Shown here piece after piece: positions 36,487 through 45,593 of a stretch of 64,000 nt of DNA. Source of the stretch: Micrococcus sp. (GTDB lineage Bacteria > Actinomycetota > Actinomycetes > Actinomycetales > Micrococcaceae); the NCBI GenBank assembly GCA_029961105.1, contig JASBVO010000008.1, positions 173,972-237,971 on the forward strand. The letters are read 5' to 3'. Position numbers and translations under genes: made by a program. The notes below the pieces were generated by a model. The model ran no database searches. It was not told the DNA's origin and saw only the letters and a program-made list of their open reading frames with translations. Within the stretch, counting starts at the first letter, position 1, and every line of letters starts with the position of its first letter.

Positions 36487-36642
36487 CTAACGGGCGGCCC
36501 TGCCGGGGGCAGCCGTGTCCTGCTGGGGGTGCTGCCGCATGTACTCGTCCAGGACGTACACGATGGGCACCTCATGCGCTGCGGCGATGGCCCGCAGGTC
36601 GATGACGGTGGCGTTGACGGGGATAGGCGGCAGGCCGCTCAC
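36487..36642 (-). CDS. Small protein of unknown function (51 residues)
   Basis: I do not recognise a family. GTG at 36642 has AGGAG 6 nt upstream and the reading continues VSGLPPIPVNATVIDLRAIAAAHEVPIVYVLDEYMRQHPQQ before a short Ala/Pro/Arg tail. The balanced composition and the amphipathic DLRAIAAAHEVP-type segment look like a real small protein rather than antisense noise. It converges with ffh (37 nt between the stops) and is divergent from the catE-like gene. A longer in-frame start at 36768 lacks a ribosome binding site and encodes a Pro/Arg-rich stretch. Confidence 0.55.
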   Translation of the reverse strand: MSGLPPIPVNATVIDLRAIAAAHEVPIVYVLDEYMRQHPQQDTAAPGRAAR

Positions 36643-36817
36643 GATGGTTCTCCTGGGGTGGGGCGGCGCTGGAGCGCCCGGCGGACAGCAGGGATGACCG
36701 GTCCTCTGGACGGGGCTTGGCTCCATTGAAGCCCGGGAACGCGGCGTTGGCCAGCCACGATGCGGCAACGGCGATCCGGCGGGGAGGGCCTGGTCACACT
36801 CGGGTCACGGTGGAATA

Positions 36818-36831
36818 GTTGAAGAGTCAAC
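36818..36831. promoter_or_regulatory. Inverted repeat in the catE-like promoter region
   Basis: GTTGA-AGAG-TCAAC, 84 nt before the start codon. Short inverted repeats of this kind are typical MarR-family operators, and MarR-type control is known for catE in Bacillus; no regulator gene is adjacent. Confidence 0.3.
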
Positions 36832-36914
36832 CGTGTTGTGGTGGGTGTAAGGCGCAGTCCGCCGTGGCGGGAACTGTGCCGGCGCCCCGCACCCGAGCCG
36901 AACCAGGAGTCCTG

Positions 36915-37865
36915 ATGTCCTTCACCGTTGACCCGGCAACCGCCTCCCTGAACCACCAGTCCATCAGCGGCCGTCCCGTGGACGAGTTGCTGCCGGCCGG
37001 CCTGACCATGGGGATGGTCACCCTCAAGACGGACGACGTCCCGCGGTTGCGCTCCTACTACGAGCAGGCCCTGGGCCTGGTCCCGGTGGCCGAGGACGGC
37101 CCCAGCGTCATCCTGGGACGGGCCGGCGTTCCGCTGGTCGGCATCGAGGAGGGCCGGGGCCTGAAGCTGCCGGGCGAGGGGGAGGCGGGGCTGTACCACG
37201 TGGCCATCCTCTTCGAGCAGGCTGCCGACCTGGCCGCCACCGTGTACTCCGCCGTGCGTCATGACCCGACGAGGTTCGTGGGCAGCTCCGACCACTACGT
37301 CTCCGAGGCCTTCTACTTCCAGGACCCGGACAACAACGGTATCGAGCTGTACATCGACCGTCCCCGCTCGGCGTGGACCTGGCTGCCCAATGGCCAGGTG
37401 GACATGGCCACCGTCTACCTGCCCTGGGACAGATTTCTCAACACCCACCTCACCGAGGACGCCGTGGCGAACCTGCGGACCACCCCGGCCTCCGTCGGCC
37501 ACGTCCACCTGCAGGTCGGCGACGTGCACCAGGCGGAGGACTTCTACGTGAACGAGCTGGGCTTCGAGAAGACGACGGCGCTGGGCACCATGGCCTTGTT
37601 CGTCTCCGCCGGGGGGTACCACCACCACATGGCCATGAACACGTGGAACTCCACCGGTGTCGGGCCGCGCCGCAACACCCTGGGCCTCGGCAGCGTCCAA
37701 CTCACCCTGCCGCAGGGTGAGGGCCTGGAGGCTGCCGAGGACCGGCTGAAGACCGCCGGGCGCGCCACGCAGCGTACCGACCGGGGCCTGGAGGTCCGCG
37801 ACCCGTGGAACACCCTGCTGGTGCTCTCCGAGGCCGGATCAGAGGGTGGGCCCGCGTCCGAGTAG
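36915..37865 (+). CDS. VOC family dioxygenase, CatE-like (catechol 2,3-dioxygenase type)
   Basis: 316 residues with two vicinal-oxygen-chelate domains. The first has GMVTLKTDDVPRLRSYYEQALG, YHVAILFE and QDPDNNGIELYIDRP; the second has VGHVHLQVGD (metal His), YHHHMAMNTW and the end LEVRDPWNTLLVLS. This is the CatE/YfiE arrangement of extradiol dioxygenases or quinone-detoxifying enzymes. Likely metal ligands are the His of GHVHLQV, a His of YHHHMAMNT and a C-terminal Glu. AGGAG 5 nt before ATG at 36915 decides the start; an upstream extension has no such site. Actual substrate unknown. Confidence 0.85.
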   Translation: MSFTVDPATASLNHQSISGRPVDELLPAGLTMGMVTLKTDDVPRLRSYYEQALGLVPVAEDGPSVILGRAGVPLVGIEEGRGLKLPGEGEAGLYHVAILFEQAADLAATVYSAVRHDPTRFVGSSDHYVSEAFYFQDPDNNGIELYIDRPRSAWTWLPNGQVDMATVYLPWDRFLNTHLTEDAVANLRTTPASVGHVHLQVGDVHQAEDFYVNELGFEKTTALGTMALFVSAGGYHHHMAMNTWNSTGVGPRRNTLGLGSVQLTLPQGEGLEAAEDRLKTAGRATQRTDRGLEVRDPWNTLLVLSEAGSEGGPASE

Positions 37866-37886
37866 GAGAATCCGCCGCCGGTCTGG

Positions 37887-37892
37887 CAGAAT
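37887..37892 (+). promoter_or_regulatory. Promoter of the rpsP operon
   Basis: CAGAAT in the context TCTGGCAGAATG, nearly identical to the rplS promoter context TCTGGCATAATG at 40209-40220. The TGG before the hexamer fits an extended -10. The leader to rpsP is about 130 nt. Confidence 0.5.
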
Positions 37893-38028
37893 GTACGGGT
37901 ACTGAACCGCCGTCCGGGCGACCCTCTATCCACCGGGCGGTCGTTCCGTCAGCAGGACAGGGCCCGTGCCAACCCCACGGCCGGCGCCCGCACTGCGCCC
38001 AGACCAAGAACCAGGAGCTACCACACCC

Positions 38029-38475
38029 GTGGCCGTTAAGATCCGTTTGAAGCGCTTCGGCAAGATGCGCGCACCGTTCTACCGCATCGTCGTCGCCGAC
38101 TCCCGCACCCGCCGGGACGGCCGGGCGATCGAGGAGATCGGCAAGTACCACCCCACCGAGGAGCCCTCGTTCATCGAGGTCAACTCCGAGCGTGCCCAGT
38201 ACTGGCTCTCCGTGGGCGCCCAGCCCACCGAGCAGGTCATGGCACTGCTGAAGATCACCGGTGACTGGCAGAAGTTCAAGGGCCTGCCGGGCGCCGAGGG
38301 CACCCTGAGGACCCGGCAGCCGAAGGAGGCCTTCGTGGCCCCCGAGAAGGGCTCGGTCATCATCCCCGAGGCCATCACGCCGAAGAAGGACGCGACTGAG
38401 GCTCCGGCCGAGGAAGCCGCCGAGGCCCCGGCCGAGGAGACCACCGAGGCCTCGGCCGAAGAGAAGTCCGAGTGA
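38029..38475 (+). CDS. rpsP: 30S ribosomal protein bS16
   Basis: 148 residues. The first 85 are canonical bS16 ([54 protein letters not shown]). The rest is an extension ending in acidic repeats ([15 protein letters not shown]), common in actinobacterial bS16 but long here. GTG at 38029, with AGGAG 11 nt upstream. The stop overlaps the khpA start. Confidence 0.96.
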   Translation: MAVKIRLKRFGKMRAPFYRIVVADSRTRRDGRAIEEIGKYHPTEEPSFIEVNSERAQYWLSVGAQPTEQVMALLKITGDWQKFKGLPGAEGTLRTRQPKEAFVAPEKGSVIIPEAITPKKDATEAPAEEAAEAPAEETTEASAEEKSE

Positions 38476-38717
38476 CCATGCTCCAGGAGGCGCTGGAACA
38501 CCTGGTCCGGGGAATCGTCGATTCGCCCGATGACGTCCAGGTGGACCTGCGCACCAACCGTCGTGGTGAGGTCCTCGAGGTCCGCGTGGACCCCGCCGAC
38601 CTCGGCCGCGTCATCGGCCGCCAGGGGCGCACCGCCACCGCACTGCGCACCGTACTGGACGGCCTCGCCGGCCATCCGGTCCGCGTGGACGTGGTGGACA
38701 CGGACCGCCGCCGGTAG
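38472..38717 (+). CDS. khpA: KH domain RNA-binding protein KhpA (YlqC)
   Basis: 81 residues, a single KH domain with the GxxG loop in [16 protein letters not shown]. The family binds RNA, often as a partner of KhpB/Jag, and sits between rpsP and rimM in most actinobacteria. GTG at 38472 overlaps the rpsP stop (GTGA); ATG at 38478 is an alternative. Confidence 0.92.
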   Translation: MTMLQEALEHLVRGIVDSPDDVQVDLRTNRRGEVLEVRVDPADLGRVIGRQGRTATALRTVLDGLAGHPVRVDVVDTDRRR

Positions 38718-38867
38718 CCACCGGCCGGTCCCGCCCCCGGCCCGACGGCCGGTCGCATGACATGATGGCCCGTGTCCGGATCCGTCCGGGCGCGGGCCAT
38801 CGTCGTCCCGTGGCCCGGACCGCCCGGCCATCCCAGTGAGCACCACCAGTCGAAAGGAACCCGCGCC

Positions 38868-39425
38868 ATGCCCGAGAGCTCCACCAGCCAGCAGGACAGT
38901 GTCCGCGTGGCTCGGATCGGGAAGCCGCACGGCATCCGGGGAGATGTCACCGTACAGCTGTTCACGGACGATCCCGAGTCGCGCTTCGTGCCGGGCACCG
39001 TGCTCGAGGGCCGGCGGGCCTCCGGCGGCCGGGACGGTGACCTCACCGTCGTGCGGGCCCGCTGGAACAAGGACATCCTGCTGCTGGCCTTCGAGGAGGT
39101 CACCGACCGCAACGGCGCCGAGGAACTGCGCGGGACGGAGCTGTACGCCGCACCGGACGAGCCCGGCGAGGACGAGGGCTGGTACGAGGACGACCTGCTG
39201 GGACTGGCCGTCGTCGTCGACGGCGCCCGCGTCGGCACCGTGACCGGGCTGGTCACCGGCGAGGTCCAGGACCTGCTGCAGGTCGAGCTCGAGTCGGGGG
39301 CGGAGGCCCTGGTGCCCTTCGTGGAGGAGATCGTGCCCGAGGTCGACGTCGAGGCCGGCACCGTCACGCTCGACCCCCCGCCCGGGCTGCTCACCCTCAA
39401 CGAACCGGAGCCCGGGCAGCCGTGA
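38868..39425 (+). CDS. rimM: 16S rRNA processing protein RimM
   Basis: RimM assists maturation of the 30S head domain and binds uS19. 185 residues with the N-terminal [17 protein letters not shown] barrel and the C-terminal PRC barrel ([37 protein letters not shown]). AAAGGAA 8 nt before ATG decides the start. The preceding 150 nt hold no gene. The stop overlaps trmD (GTGA). Confidence 0.95.
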   Translation: MPESSTSQQDSVRVARIGKPHGIRGDVTVQLFTDDPESRFVPGTVLEGRRASGGRDGDLTVVRARWNKDILLLAFEEVTDRNGAEELRGTELYAAPDEPGEDEGWYEDDLLGLAVVVDGARVGTVTGLVTGEVQDLLQVELESGAEALVPFVEEIVPEVDVEAGTVTLDPPPGLLTLNEPEPGQP

Positions 39426-40141
39426 GGATCGACGTCGTCACCATCTTCCCGGAGTACCTCGCGGCCCTGGACGTCTCGCTCATCGGCAAGGCCCGCCGGG
39501 ACGGACTGCTGGACATCCACGTCCACGACCTGCGCGAGCACGCCTTCGACCGTCACCGCACCGTGGACGACACCCCGTACGGCGGCGGCGCCGGCATGGT
39601 GATGAAGCCCGAGCCCTGGGCGCTGGCGCTGGAGGCCATCGCCGACGCCGGCCGCGCGGAGTCGCCGGACCGCCCCGTCCTGCTGGTGCCGACGCCGTCG
39701 GGCCGGCCGTTCAGCCAGTCCCTGGCGCAGGAACTGTCCGGTGCGGGGCACCTGGTGGTGGCCTGCGGGCGGTACGAGGGGATCGACGAGCGGGTGTTCC
39801 ACTGGGCGAGCGACCTGTACGACGTGCGCCTGGTGTCCCTGGGCGACTACGTCCTCAACGGCGGCGAGGTGGCCGCGCTGGCCATGATCGAGGCCATCGG
39901 GCGCCTGGTGCCCGGCGTCGTGGGCAACCCCGAGTCCCTGGTCGAGGAATCGCACAGCGACGGGCTGCTGGAGTACCCCGTCTACACCAAGCCCGCCTCC
40001 TGGCGCGGGCACGAGGTGCCCGAGGTCCTGCTCTCCGGCGACCACGGCAGGGTGGCCGCGTGGCGTCACGCCCAGCAGCTCGAGCGGACCCGGGACCGGC
40101 GCCCGGACCTGCTGCCCACCCCGGAGCCCGACGCCGGCTGA
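39422..40141 (+). CDS. trmD: tRNA (guanine(37)-N(1))-methyltransferase
   Basis: TrmD makes m1G37, which prevents frameshifting. 239 residues, SPOUT fold with trefoil knot: start [40 protein letters not shown] and [20 protein letters not shown], which hold the SAM pocket. GTG start coupled to rimM. The C-terminal part keeps [13 protein letters not shown]. Confidence 0.97.
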   Translation: MRIDVVTIFPEYLAALDVSLIGKARRDGLLDIHVHDLREHAFDRHRTVDDTPYGGGAGMVMKPEPWALALEAIADAGRAESPDRPVLLVPTPSGRPFSQSLAQELSGAGHLVVACGRYEGIDERVFHWASDLYDVRLVSLGDYVLNGGEVAALAMIEAIGRLVPGVVGNPESLVEESHSDGLLEYPVYTKPASWRGHEVPEVLLSGDHGRVAAWRHAQQLERTRDRRPDLLPTPEPDAG

Positions 40142-40189
40142 TCGTGGGCTGGCGGGCCGGTCGACGGCCCGGCCGGTGGCGCGGACCGG

Positions 40190-40219
40190 CTGGCAGCCCG
40201 CCGCCGGATCTGGCATAAT
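40190..40219 (+). promoter_or_regulatory. rplS promoter with a long leader
   Basis: CTGGCA (40190-40195), 18 nt, CATAAT (40214-40219). The expected start near 40226 leaves a leader of about 185 nt, rich in self-complementary GC segments, before rplS. A ribosomal-protein leader is possible but I cannot fold it here. Confidence 0.55.
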
Positions 40220-40410
40220 GGGGCGCTGTGTCAACTGGACATCCGACCTGCCACAGGGGGCGGATGCCGACAGTATGGCCAGCCGGCGCCCATCAGGGGC
40301 TGACCGGTCACCAGCCTGGGCACGCCCATCCCGCCACCCCGTCTCCGGGGTACCGGCCGGCGTGTCACCGATCACGTGGATGACCTGTGGCGTCCGCCAG
40401 GAGTATCAGC

Positions 40411-40788
40411 ATGCATATTCTCGACTCCGTCGATGCCGCCTCGCTGCGCAGCGACGTCCCCGACTTCCGTCCCGGCGACACCGTCAAGGTGCACGTGAAC
40501 ATCATCGAGGGCAAGACCGCCCGCGTCCAGGTGTTCCAGGGCTTCGTGATGGGCCGCCAGGGCCACGGCGTCCGCGAGACCTTCCGCGTCCGCAAGGTGT
40601 CCTTCGGCGTGGGCGTGGAGCGTACCTTCCCGGTGCACTCCCCGGTCGTGGACAAGATCGAGCTCGTCACCCGCGGTGACGTGCGCCGCGCCAAGCTGTA
40701 CTACATGCGCGATCGCCACGGCAAGGCCGCCAAGATCAAGGAGAAGCGGGACTTCACCGCGGTCTCCAAGGGCAACAAGAAGGCCTGA
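40411..40788 (+). CDS. rplS: 50S ribosomal protein bL19
   Basis: 125 residues; [15 protein letters not shown] start, [37 protein letters not shown] and the basic end. AGGAG about 7 nt before ATG decides the start over an in-frame upstream ATG. It has its own promoter and leader although it follows trmD. Confidence 0.97.
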   Translation: MHILDSVDAASLRSDVPDFRPGDTVKVHVNIIEGKTARVQVFQGFVMGRQGHGVRETFRVRKVSFGVGVERTFPVHSPVVDKIELVTRGDVRRAKLYYMRDRHGKAAKIKEKRDFTAVSKGNKKA

Positions 40789-40799
40789 TCGGCCCCCAC

Positions 40800-41513
40800 G
40801 TGCCGCAGACGCAGCGCCACGGGCGCCGGAACCCCTCGGGGGACCGGCGCCCTTCTCGTACCGCGGCCCCCGCCGGCCGGCGCTCCGCCCGGCGCTGGGC
40901 ACTGCCGGTGGCCGCCGTGGCCGTCCTGGCGCTGCTGGCCTCGGCCGTGCTGCGCAGCACCGTGGCGGACCTGTACCTGGTCCCCTCCGGGTCCATGGAG
41001 CCCCTGTTGCGCCAGGGGGACCGCATCAGCGTGGACCGGGACGCCTACCGGTCCGCGCCGGTGGAGCGCGGAGACGTGGTGGTGGTGGACGGGGAGGGCA
41101 GCTTCGTCCCGTACGACTCCCGGCCGGCACCGCTGCGGTGGGGCAGCGACGCCCTGCAGTGGCTGGGCCTGGTCCCGGACACCACCGCCTACGTCAAGCG
41201 GGTGGCCGCCGTGGGCGGGGACACGGTGAGCTGCTGTTCCGCGGGCGGACTGCTCGAGGTCAACGGCGAGGAGATCGCCGAGGACTACCTGGCCGGCCCG
41301 CCGCCGGCCTCCCGCATCGAATTCACCGCCGAGGTCCCCGCCGGCCGCGTGTTCCTGCTGGGGGACAACCGGCACGCCTCCGTGGACTCCCGGTCCCTGC
41401 TGGGCGCGCCCGGGGGCGGGATGATCCGCGAGTCCAAGGTCATCGGCCGGGTGGACGCCATCGCCTGGCCGCCCGGGCGGCGCACCGGTATCCCGGCCGG
41501 GGGCGGACGGTAG
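40800..41513 (+). CDS. lepB: Signal peptidase I (first of two)
   Basis: 237 residues. A basic N-terminus, one transmembrane helix (about 34-52), then the catalytic serine in VPSGSMEP (about 64), the general-base lysine in YVKRVAAVGGD (about 132), and GDNRHASVDSR. It removes signal peptides from Sec and Tat substrates at the outer face. GTG at 40800 lies 11 nt after the rplS stop, without a strong ribosome binding site. It has a Cys pair (CCS) between the lysine box and the C-terminus, shared with the next gene. Confidence 0.93.
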   Translation: MPQTQRHGRRNPSGDRRPSRTAAPAGRRSARRWALPVAAVAVLALLASAVLRSTVADLYLVPSGSMEPLLRQGDRISVDRDAYRSAPVERGDVVVVDGEGSFVPYDSRPAPLRWGSDALQWLGLVPDTTAYVKRVAAVGGDTVSCCSAGGLLEVNGEEIAEDYLAGPPPASRIEFTAEVPAGRVFLLGDNRHASVDSRSLLGAPGGGMIRESKVIGRVDAIAWPPGRRTGIPAGGGR

Positions 41514-41547
41514 AGTGGACAGCCGGACCAGCGGAGAGGACGACGAG

Positions 41548-42288
41548 ATGGCCCAGGACAGCAGCGACGGGACGGCCACCCAGCCGTCGACCGGCCGCCG
41601 GCTCTGGCTGGCCGTGCGCGAGGTCGTGCTGATCATCCTCATCACCATCCTGGCCTCCTTCCTGGTCAAGACCTTCCTGTTCCGCGCCTACTACATCCCG
41701 TCCGGCTCGATGGAGCAGACCCTGCAGGTCAACGACCGCATCTTCGTCAACCTGCTGGTGCCGGGCCCGTTCGAGGTCGACCGCGGGGACGTCATCGTGT
41801 TCGAGGACACCAAGGGCTGGCTGGGCCAGCCGGTGCCCCAGCCGACCAACGCCGTCCGCGAGGCCCTGGAGTTCATCGGCCTGATGCCGGACTCCTCCGA
41901 GCAGCACCTGGTCAAGCGGATCATCGGCATGCCCGGTGACCGCGTCGAATGCTGCTCGGACACCGGGCAGCTGACCGTCAACGGCGTGGCCGTGGACGAG
42001 CCCTACCTGCACCCGGGGTCCGCGCCCTCCGACATCCCCTTCGACATCACCGTCCCCGAGGGGCACCTGTGGGTCATGGGAGACCACCGTGACGCCTCCG
42101 CGGACTCCCGCGTGCACCAGGACGGACCCGGAAACGGCTTCATCAGCCTGGACGACGTCACCGGCCGGGCCGAGGTCATCGCCTGGCCCGTCAGCCGGTG
42201 GGGAGACGCCGGCGGCGACCGGGACGCCTTCGAGTCCGTCCCCGATCCCGACCCGGCGCTCACGGGTGCCGCCGGCGAAGCAGGATGA
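41548..42288 (+). CDS. lepB: Signal peptidase I (second of two)
   Basis: 246 residues; transmembrane helix (about 21-41), serine in IPSGSMEQ (about 54), lysine in [11 protein letters not shown] (about 123), [11 protein letters not shown] box, and a CCS segment as in the first copy. Tandem signal peptidases at this position are common in Micrococcaceae and suggest different substrate ranges. GGAGAGGA 7 nt before ATG at 41548 decides the start over GTG at 41515. The stop overlaps rnhB (ATGA). Confidence 0.93.
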   Translation: MAQDSSDGTATQPSTGRRLWLAVREVVLIILITILASFLVKTFLFRAYYIPSGSMEQTLQVNDRIFVNLLVPGPFEVDRGDVIVFEDTKGWLGQPVPQPTNAVREALEFIGLMPDSSEQHLVKRIIGMPGDRVECCSDTGQLTVNGVAVDEPYLHPGSAPSDIPFDITVPEGHLWVMGDHRDASADSRVHQDGPGNGFISLDDVTGRAEVIAWPVSRWGDAGGDRDAFESVPDPDPALTGAAGEAG

Positions 42289-43088
42289 GCACCACGGCAC
42301 CGACCCGCTCCGTCCCGCAGGCCGCACGCCGCCGGACCGTCCCGATGCCCGGGCTGGACGTGGAGTCCTCGCTGGTGGCAGCCCAGCTGTCGGAAGGCGG
42401 CGCCGGGGCCCTCGTGGCCGGCATGGACGAGGTCGGCCGTGGAGCGCTGGCCGGCCCGGTGAGCGTCGGTGTCGTGGTCGTGCGCCTTCCCGACGTCGGC
42501 CCCGTCCCCGGGGTGCGCGACTCCAAGGCGCTGAGCCCCGCGCGCCGCGAGGCGCTGGTCCCGCAGGTGCTCGCATGGGGTGCGGCGGCCGCCGTCGGGC
42601 ACGCCGGGCCGGCCGAGATCGACCGGTACGGGATCTCCGCGGCGCTGGCCCTGGCCGGACGCCGGGCCTGGCACCGGGTGGTCCAGGACCTCGGCGCCCA
42701 GCCCGACGTGCTGCTGCTGGACGGCCGGGACGACTTCCTGCCCCGGGCGCCGCTCGAGGCCTGCGAGGGCCTGTGCGCCGGCCCCGAGCGGGTGCACCTG
42801 CAGGTCAAGGCCGACGCGACGTGTGCGACCGTGGCCGCCGCGTCCATCCTGGCCAAGGTCGAACGGGACGGACTGATGACCCGCCTGGCGGGGGAGCACC
42901 CGGCCTACGGCTGGGACGGCAACAAGGGCTACGGGGCCGCCATGCACCGTGCGGCCCTGGTCGACCTCGGGCCGAGCCCGCACCACCGGCTGAGCTGGCG
43001 CCTGGTGCCGGAACCGCAGGCGCCCGCGCAGCCGGTCCTGTCATGGGAGGACTCCGGCGAGGGCGCCGGGGCAGAATGGACGGCATGA
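42285..43088 (+). CDS. rnhB: Ribonuclease HII
   Basis: RNase HII removes ribonucleotides from DNA. 267 residues with the catalytic [14 protein letters not shown] (Asp, Glu), [16 protein letters not shown] and the later [22 protein letters not shown] 35-residue unconserved N-terminal extension precedes the fold. ATG overlaps the lepB stop, and the stop overlaps the DUF2469 start. Confidence 0.95.
   Translation: MSTTAPTRSVPQAARRRTVPMPGLDVESSLVAAQLSEGGAGALVAGMDEVGRGALAGPVSVGVVVVRLPDVGPVPGVRDSKALSPARREALVPQVLAWGAAAAVGHAGPAEIDRYGISAALALAGRRAWHRVVQDLGAQPDVLLLDGRDDFLPRAPLEACEGLCAGPERVHLQVKADATCATVAAASILAKVERDGLMTRLAGEHPAYGWDGNKGYGAAMHRAALVDLGPSPHHRLSWRLVPEPQAPAQPVLSWEDSGEGAGAEWTA
43073..43078 (+). 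promoter_or_regulatory. -10-like element before the DUF2469 gene
   Basis: CAGAAT lies 6 nt before ATG 43085, inside rnhB. No ribosome binding site is present. It repeats the spacing seen at coaD, galU and ftsY. Confidence 0.3.
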
Positions 43089-43411
43089 GCGGCGACGAAC
43101 TCGAGAACTACGAAGCCGAGATGGAGCTGCAGCTCTACCGGGAGTACCGTGACGTGGTCGGGCTGTTCCGCTACGTGGTGGAGACCGAGCGGCGGTTCTA
43201 CCTGGCCAACGCCGTCGAGCTCAAGGCGCGCTCCGAGGGCGGGGAGGTGTTCTTCGAGGTGCTCATGGAGGACGCCTGGGTCTGGGACATCTACCGGACC
43301 GCCCGGTTCGTCAAGCGCGTCCGGGTGCTCAGCTTCAAGGACGTCAACGTCGAGGAACTCCCGCAGCGCGACGACCTCCAGCTGCCGCAGGACGGTCCGG
43401 CACTGGGCTGA
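43085..43411 (+). CDS. DUF2469 family protein
   Basis: 108 residues, highly conserved across actinobacteria next to rnhB and of unknown function. The start [20 protein letters not shown] and the body [23 protein letters not shown] and [22 protein letters not shown] are typical. The acidic, aromatic-rich sequence suggests a protein- or RNA-binding adaptor, but this is not shown. ATG overlaps the rnhB stop; an in-frame ATG 9 nt upstream is less likely. Confidence 0.92.
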   Translation: MSGDELENYEAEMELQLYREYRDVVGLFRYVVETERRFYLANAVELKARSEGGEVFFEVLMEDAWVWDIYRTARFVKRVRVLSFKDVNVEELPQRDDLQLPQDGPALG

Positions 43412-43587
43412 CCCCGGCCCGCTCGCGGTGATTCCCGGCGCCGGCCGGCCGCACCGGCCAGGAGGCCGGGTCCCGGCACGCGTCGGCCATTCCACAACCG
43501 CCGGTTTGCCCGGGGTCGTCCACACTGGGCCCCTCCGGCGGCCCATGCCGCCCCCGCCCGCGTCAGGCTGGTCGTGGAGGTGGAGCA

Positions 43588-43992
43588 ATGGAACAATCCG
43601 CAACGGCCCGCAAGGGGTCCGGGGCCTCGGCTGCCCACACGGCGCTCGGCCGGTTCGGCGAGGACGTCGCCGCCGGGTGGCTCGAGGACCAGGGCTACCA
43701 GGTGGTCGACCGCAACTGGCGCGGCACCGGTGGTGAGCTGGACCTGGTGGCCATCCACCAGGGCTGGTGGGTGGCGGTCGAGGTCAAGACCCGCCGGGGC
43801 ACCGGCTTCGGCCACCCGTTCGAGGCGATCAGTCCCCGCAAGCTGAGGCGGCTGTACGGACTGGCGCACCAGTGGGGTGCGGCCCATCCGGACGCCGGGC
43901 GGCTGGCGGGGTGGCGCGTGGACGCCGTCTCGGTGCTGCTGCCCTCCGGTGGGGGACTGGCCGTGGAAGTGCTCAAGGACATCCGGCCATGA
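43588..43992 (+). CDS. yraN: YraN family protein (UPF0102), nuclease-fold
   Basis: 134 residues of the restriction-endonuclease-like UPF0102 family. LGRFGEDVAAGWLEDQGYQV, then the catalytic-type GGELDLVAIHQGWWVAVEVKTRRG (Glu-Asp, Glu-x-Lys). Function is unproven; it always neighbours comM and dprA. GGAGGTG upstream gives a strong start. The stop overlaps the comM start (ATGA). The 176-nt gap before it shows only GC-rich sequence. Confidence 0.92.
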   Translation: MEQSATARKGSGASAAHTALGRFGEDVAAGWLEDQGYQVVDRNWRGTGGELDLVAIHQGWWVAVEVKTRRGTGFGHPFEAISPRKLRRLYGLAHQWGAAHPDAGRLAGWRVDAVSVLLPSGGGLAVEVLKDIRP

Positions 43993-45593
43993 GCAGGGCG
44001 CCGGTCATGGGCCGGACCCTCGCCGTGGCGCTGACCGGGATGCACGGCCACCTGGTCGAGGTGGAGGCGGACATTGGCCAGACGCTGCCGGGATTCGTCC
44101 TGCTGGGCCTGCCGGACCAGTCCCTGCAGGAGAGCAGGGACCGGATCAAGGCCGCCTCGCGCAACTCCGGACTGCCCCTGACCCGGCGGCACCTCACCGT
44201 GAACCTGGTCCCCGCGGCACTGCACAAGCGCGGGCCCGGGTTCGACTTGGCCATCGTCATGGCCTCCTACGCCGCCGACGGGCAGGTGCGCAACGTCGAC
44301 GCCGCGGTGTTCCTGGCCGAACTCGGCCTGGACGGCCGGCTCCGCCACGCGCCGGGCATCCTGCCGAGCGTCATGGCCGCGGTGGACGCCGGTTATCCCG
44401 AGGTCGTGGTCGCCGAGGAGTCCTTGGAGGAGGCTGCCCTGGTCCCGGGAGCCCGGGTGCGGGGCTTCAGAACCCTGCACGACGTCATCCGGGCCTTCGG
44501 CGGAGTGCCGGAGGCGCCGCCTCTCGTCCCCTCGGTGCCGTCCGGGCCGGTACCGGTTCCGGTGGAGATGGAGGGGGCCGGCAACGGGCCCGGCGGTGGA
44601 TTCGCCGGCCCGGAGGGGCCGGCGCCGGACCTGGTGGACGTCTCGGGACAGTACGAGGCCCGGTTCGCCCTCGAGGTGGCGGCGGCCGGCGGCCACCACC
44701 TGTTCCTGGAAGGAAGCCCGGGCGCCGGCAAGACGATGCTGGCCGAACGGCTCTCCGGAATCCTGCCGCCACTGGACGACCGGACGGCACTGGAGGCCAC
44801 TGCGGTCCGGTCCCTGAGCGGACGGACCCGGGACGTGACCGGACTGCTCCGCCATGCTCCGTACCAGGCGCCGCACCACTCGGCCTCCATGGCGTCGCTG
44901 GTCGGGGGTGGCTCCGGGGTGGCGCGGCCCGGCGCGGCATCGTTCGCCCACGGCGGGGTGCTGTTCCTGGACGAGGCGCCCGAGTTCGACCGGCGCGTCC
45001 TGGACGCCCTGCGCCAGCCGCTGGAGTCGGGGACGGTCACCCTGCACCGGTCCGGCGGGACGGTGCGCTACCCCGCGCGGTTCCAGCTGGTGCTGGCCGC
45101 GAACCCCTGTCCGTGCGGATGGGGCGGCGGCCGCGGGAGCCGGTGCCGGTGCACCTCGATCCAGCGCCGGCGCTACTACGGCAGGCTGTCCGGTCCGCTG
45201 CTGGACCGGGTGGACATCCAGGTGACCGTGCCAGCCGTCGACGCCTCGGCACTGACCTCGGGACCGGCCGGGGAGGACTCGGCCACCGTGCGCAGCCGCG
45301 TCCTGGCAGCGGTGGGCCGGCAGACGGCGAGGCTGGCCCCGCTGGGACTGACCCGCAATGCGCACGTGCCGGCCACCCTGCTGCGGGACGGCCCGCTGGC
45401 CGTGGAGGCGGGCGCCCGTGCCGCCGCGGACGCCGCCGTGGACCGTGCAGAACTCACCGCCCGCGGTCACGCCCGCGTCATGCGCCTGGCCTGGACGGTC
45501 GCCGACCTGCGGGGAGCGGACCGCCCGGGGGCCGGGGACGTGGACACGGCGCTCTACCTGCGCCGCCGCACCGAGGGGGAGGACGCCGCATGA
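43989..45593 (+). CDS. comM: YifB family Mg chelatase-like AAA ATPase, ComM
   Basis: ComM is a hexameric helicase that promotes branch migration during natural transformation. 534 residues: N-terminal Lon-like domain (VEVEADIGQTLPGFVLLGLPD, HKRGPGFDLAI), AAA domain with Walker A GSPGAGKT (about 242), LFLDEAPEF (about 325), and the zinc-binding NPCPCGWGG-CRC segment, then the C-terminal Mg-chelatase domain. A 45-residue Pro/Val/Gly linker at about 175-218 is unconserved. Coupled to yraN and to dprA. Confidence 0.94.
   Translation: MSRAPVMGRTLAVALTGMHGHLVEVEADIGQTLPGFVLLGLPDQSLQESRDRIKAASRNSGLPLTRRHLTVNLVPAALHKRGPGFDLAIVMASYAADGQVRNVDAAVFLAELGLDGRLRHAPGILPSVMAAVDAGYPEVVVAEESLEEAALVPGARVRGFRTLHDVIRAFGGVPEAPPLVPSVPSGPVPVPVEMEGAGNGPGGGFAGPEGPAPDLVDVSGQYEARFALEVAAAGGHHLFLEGSPGAGKTMLAERLSGILPPLDDRTALEATAVRSLSGRTRDVTGLLRHAPYQAPHHSASMASLVGGGSGVARPGAASFAHGGVLFLDEAPEFDRRVLDALRQPLESGTVTLHRSGGTVRYPARFQLVLAANPCPCGWGGGRGSRCRCTSIQRRRYYGRLSGPLLDRVDIQVTVPAVDASALTSGPAGEDSATVRSRVLAAVGRQTARLAPLGLTRNAHVPATLLRDGPLAVEAGARAAADAAVDRAELTARGHARVMRLAWTVADLRGADRPGAGDVDTALYLRRRTEGEDAA

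Noticed and set aside
33219..36575. Very long open frame on the minus strand across amt and ffh
   Set aside because: It is antisense to two certain genes; composition is His/Gly/Asp-rich as expected from reversed GC-rich codons, with no family motif.
42198..42284. Longer rnhB start upstream
   Set aside because: It would lie inside lepB; the coupled ATG at 42285 is the better choice.
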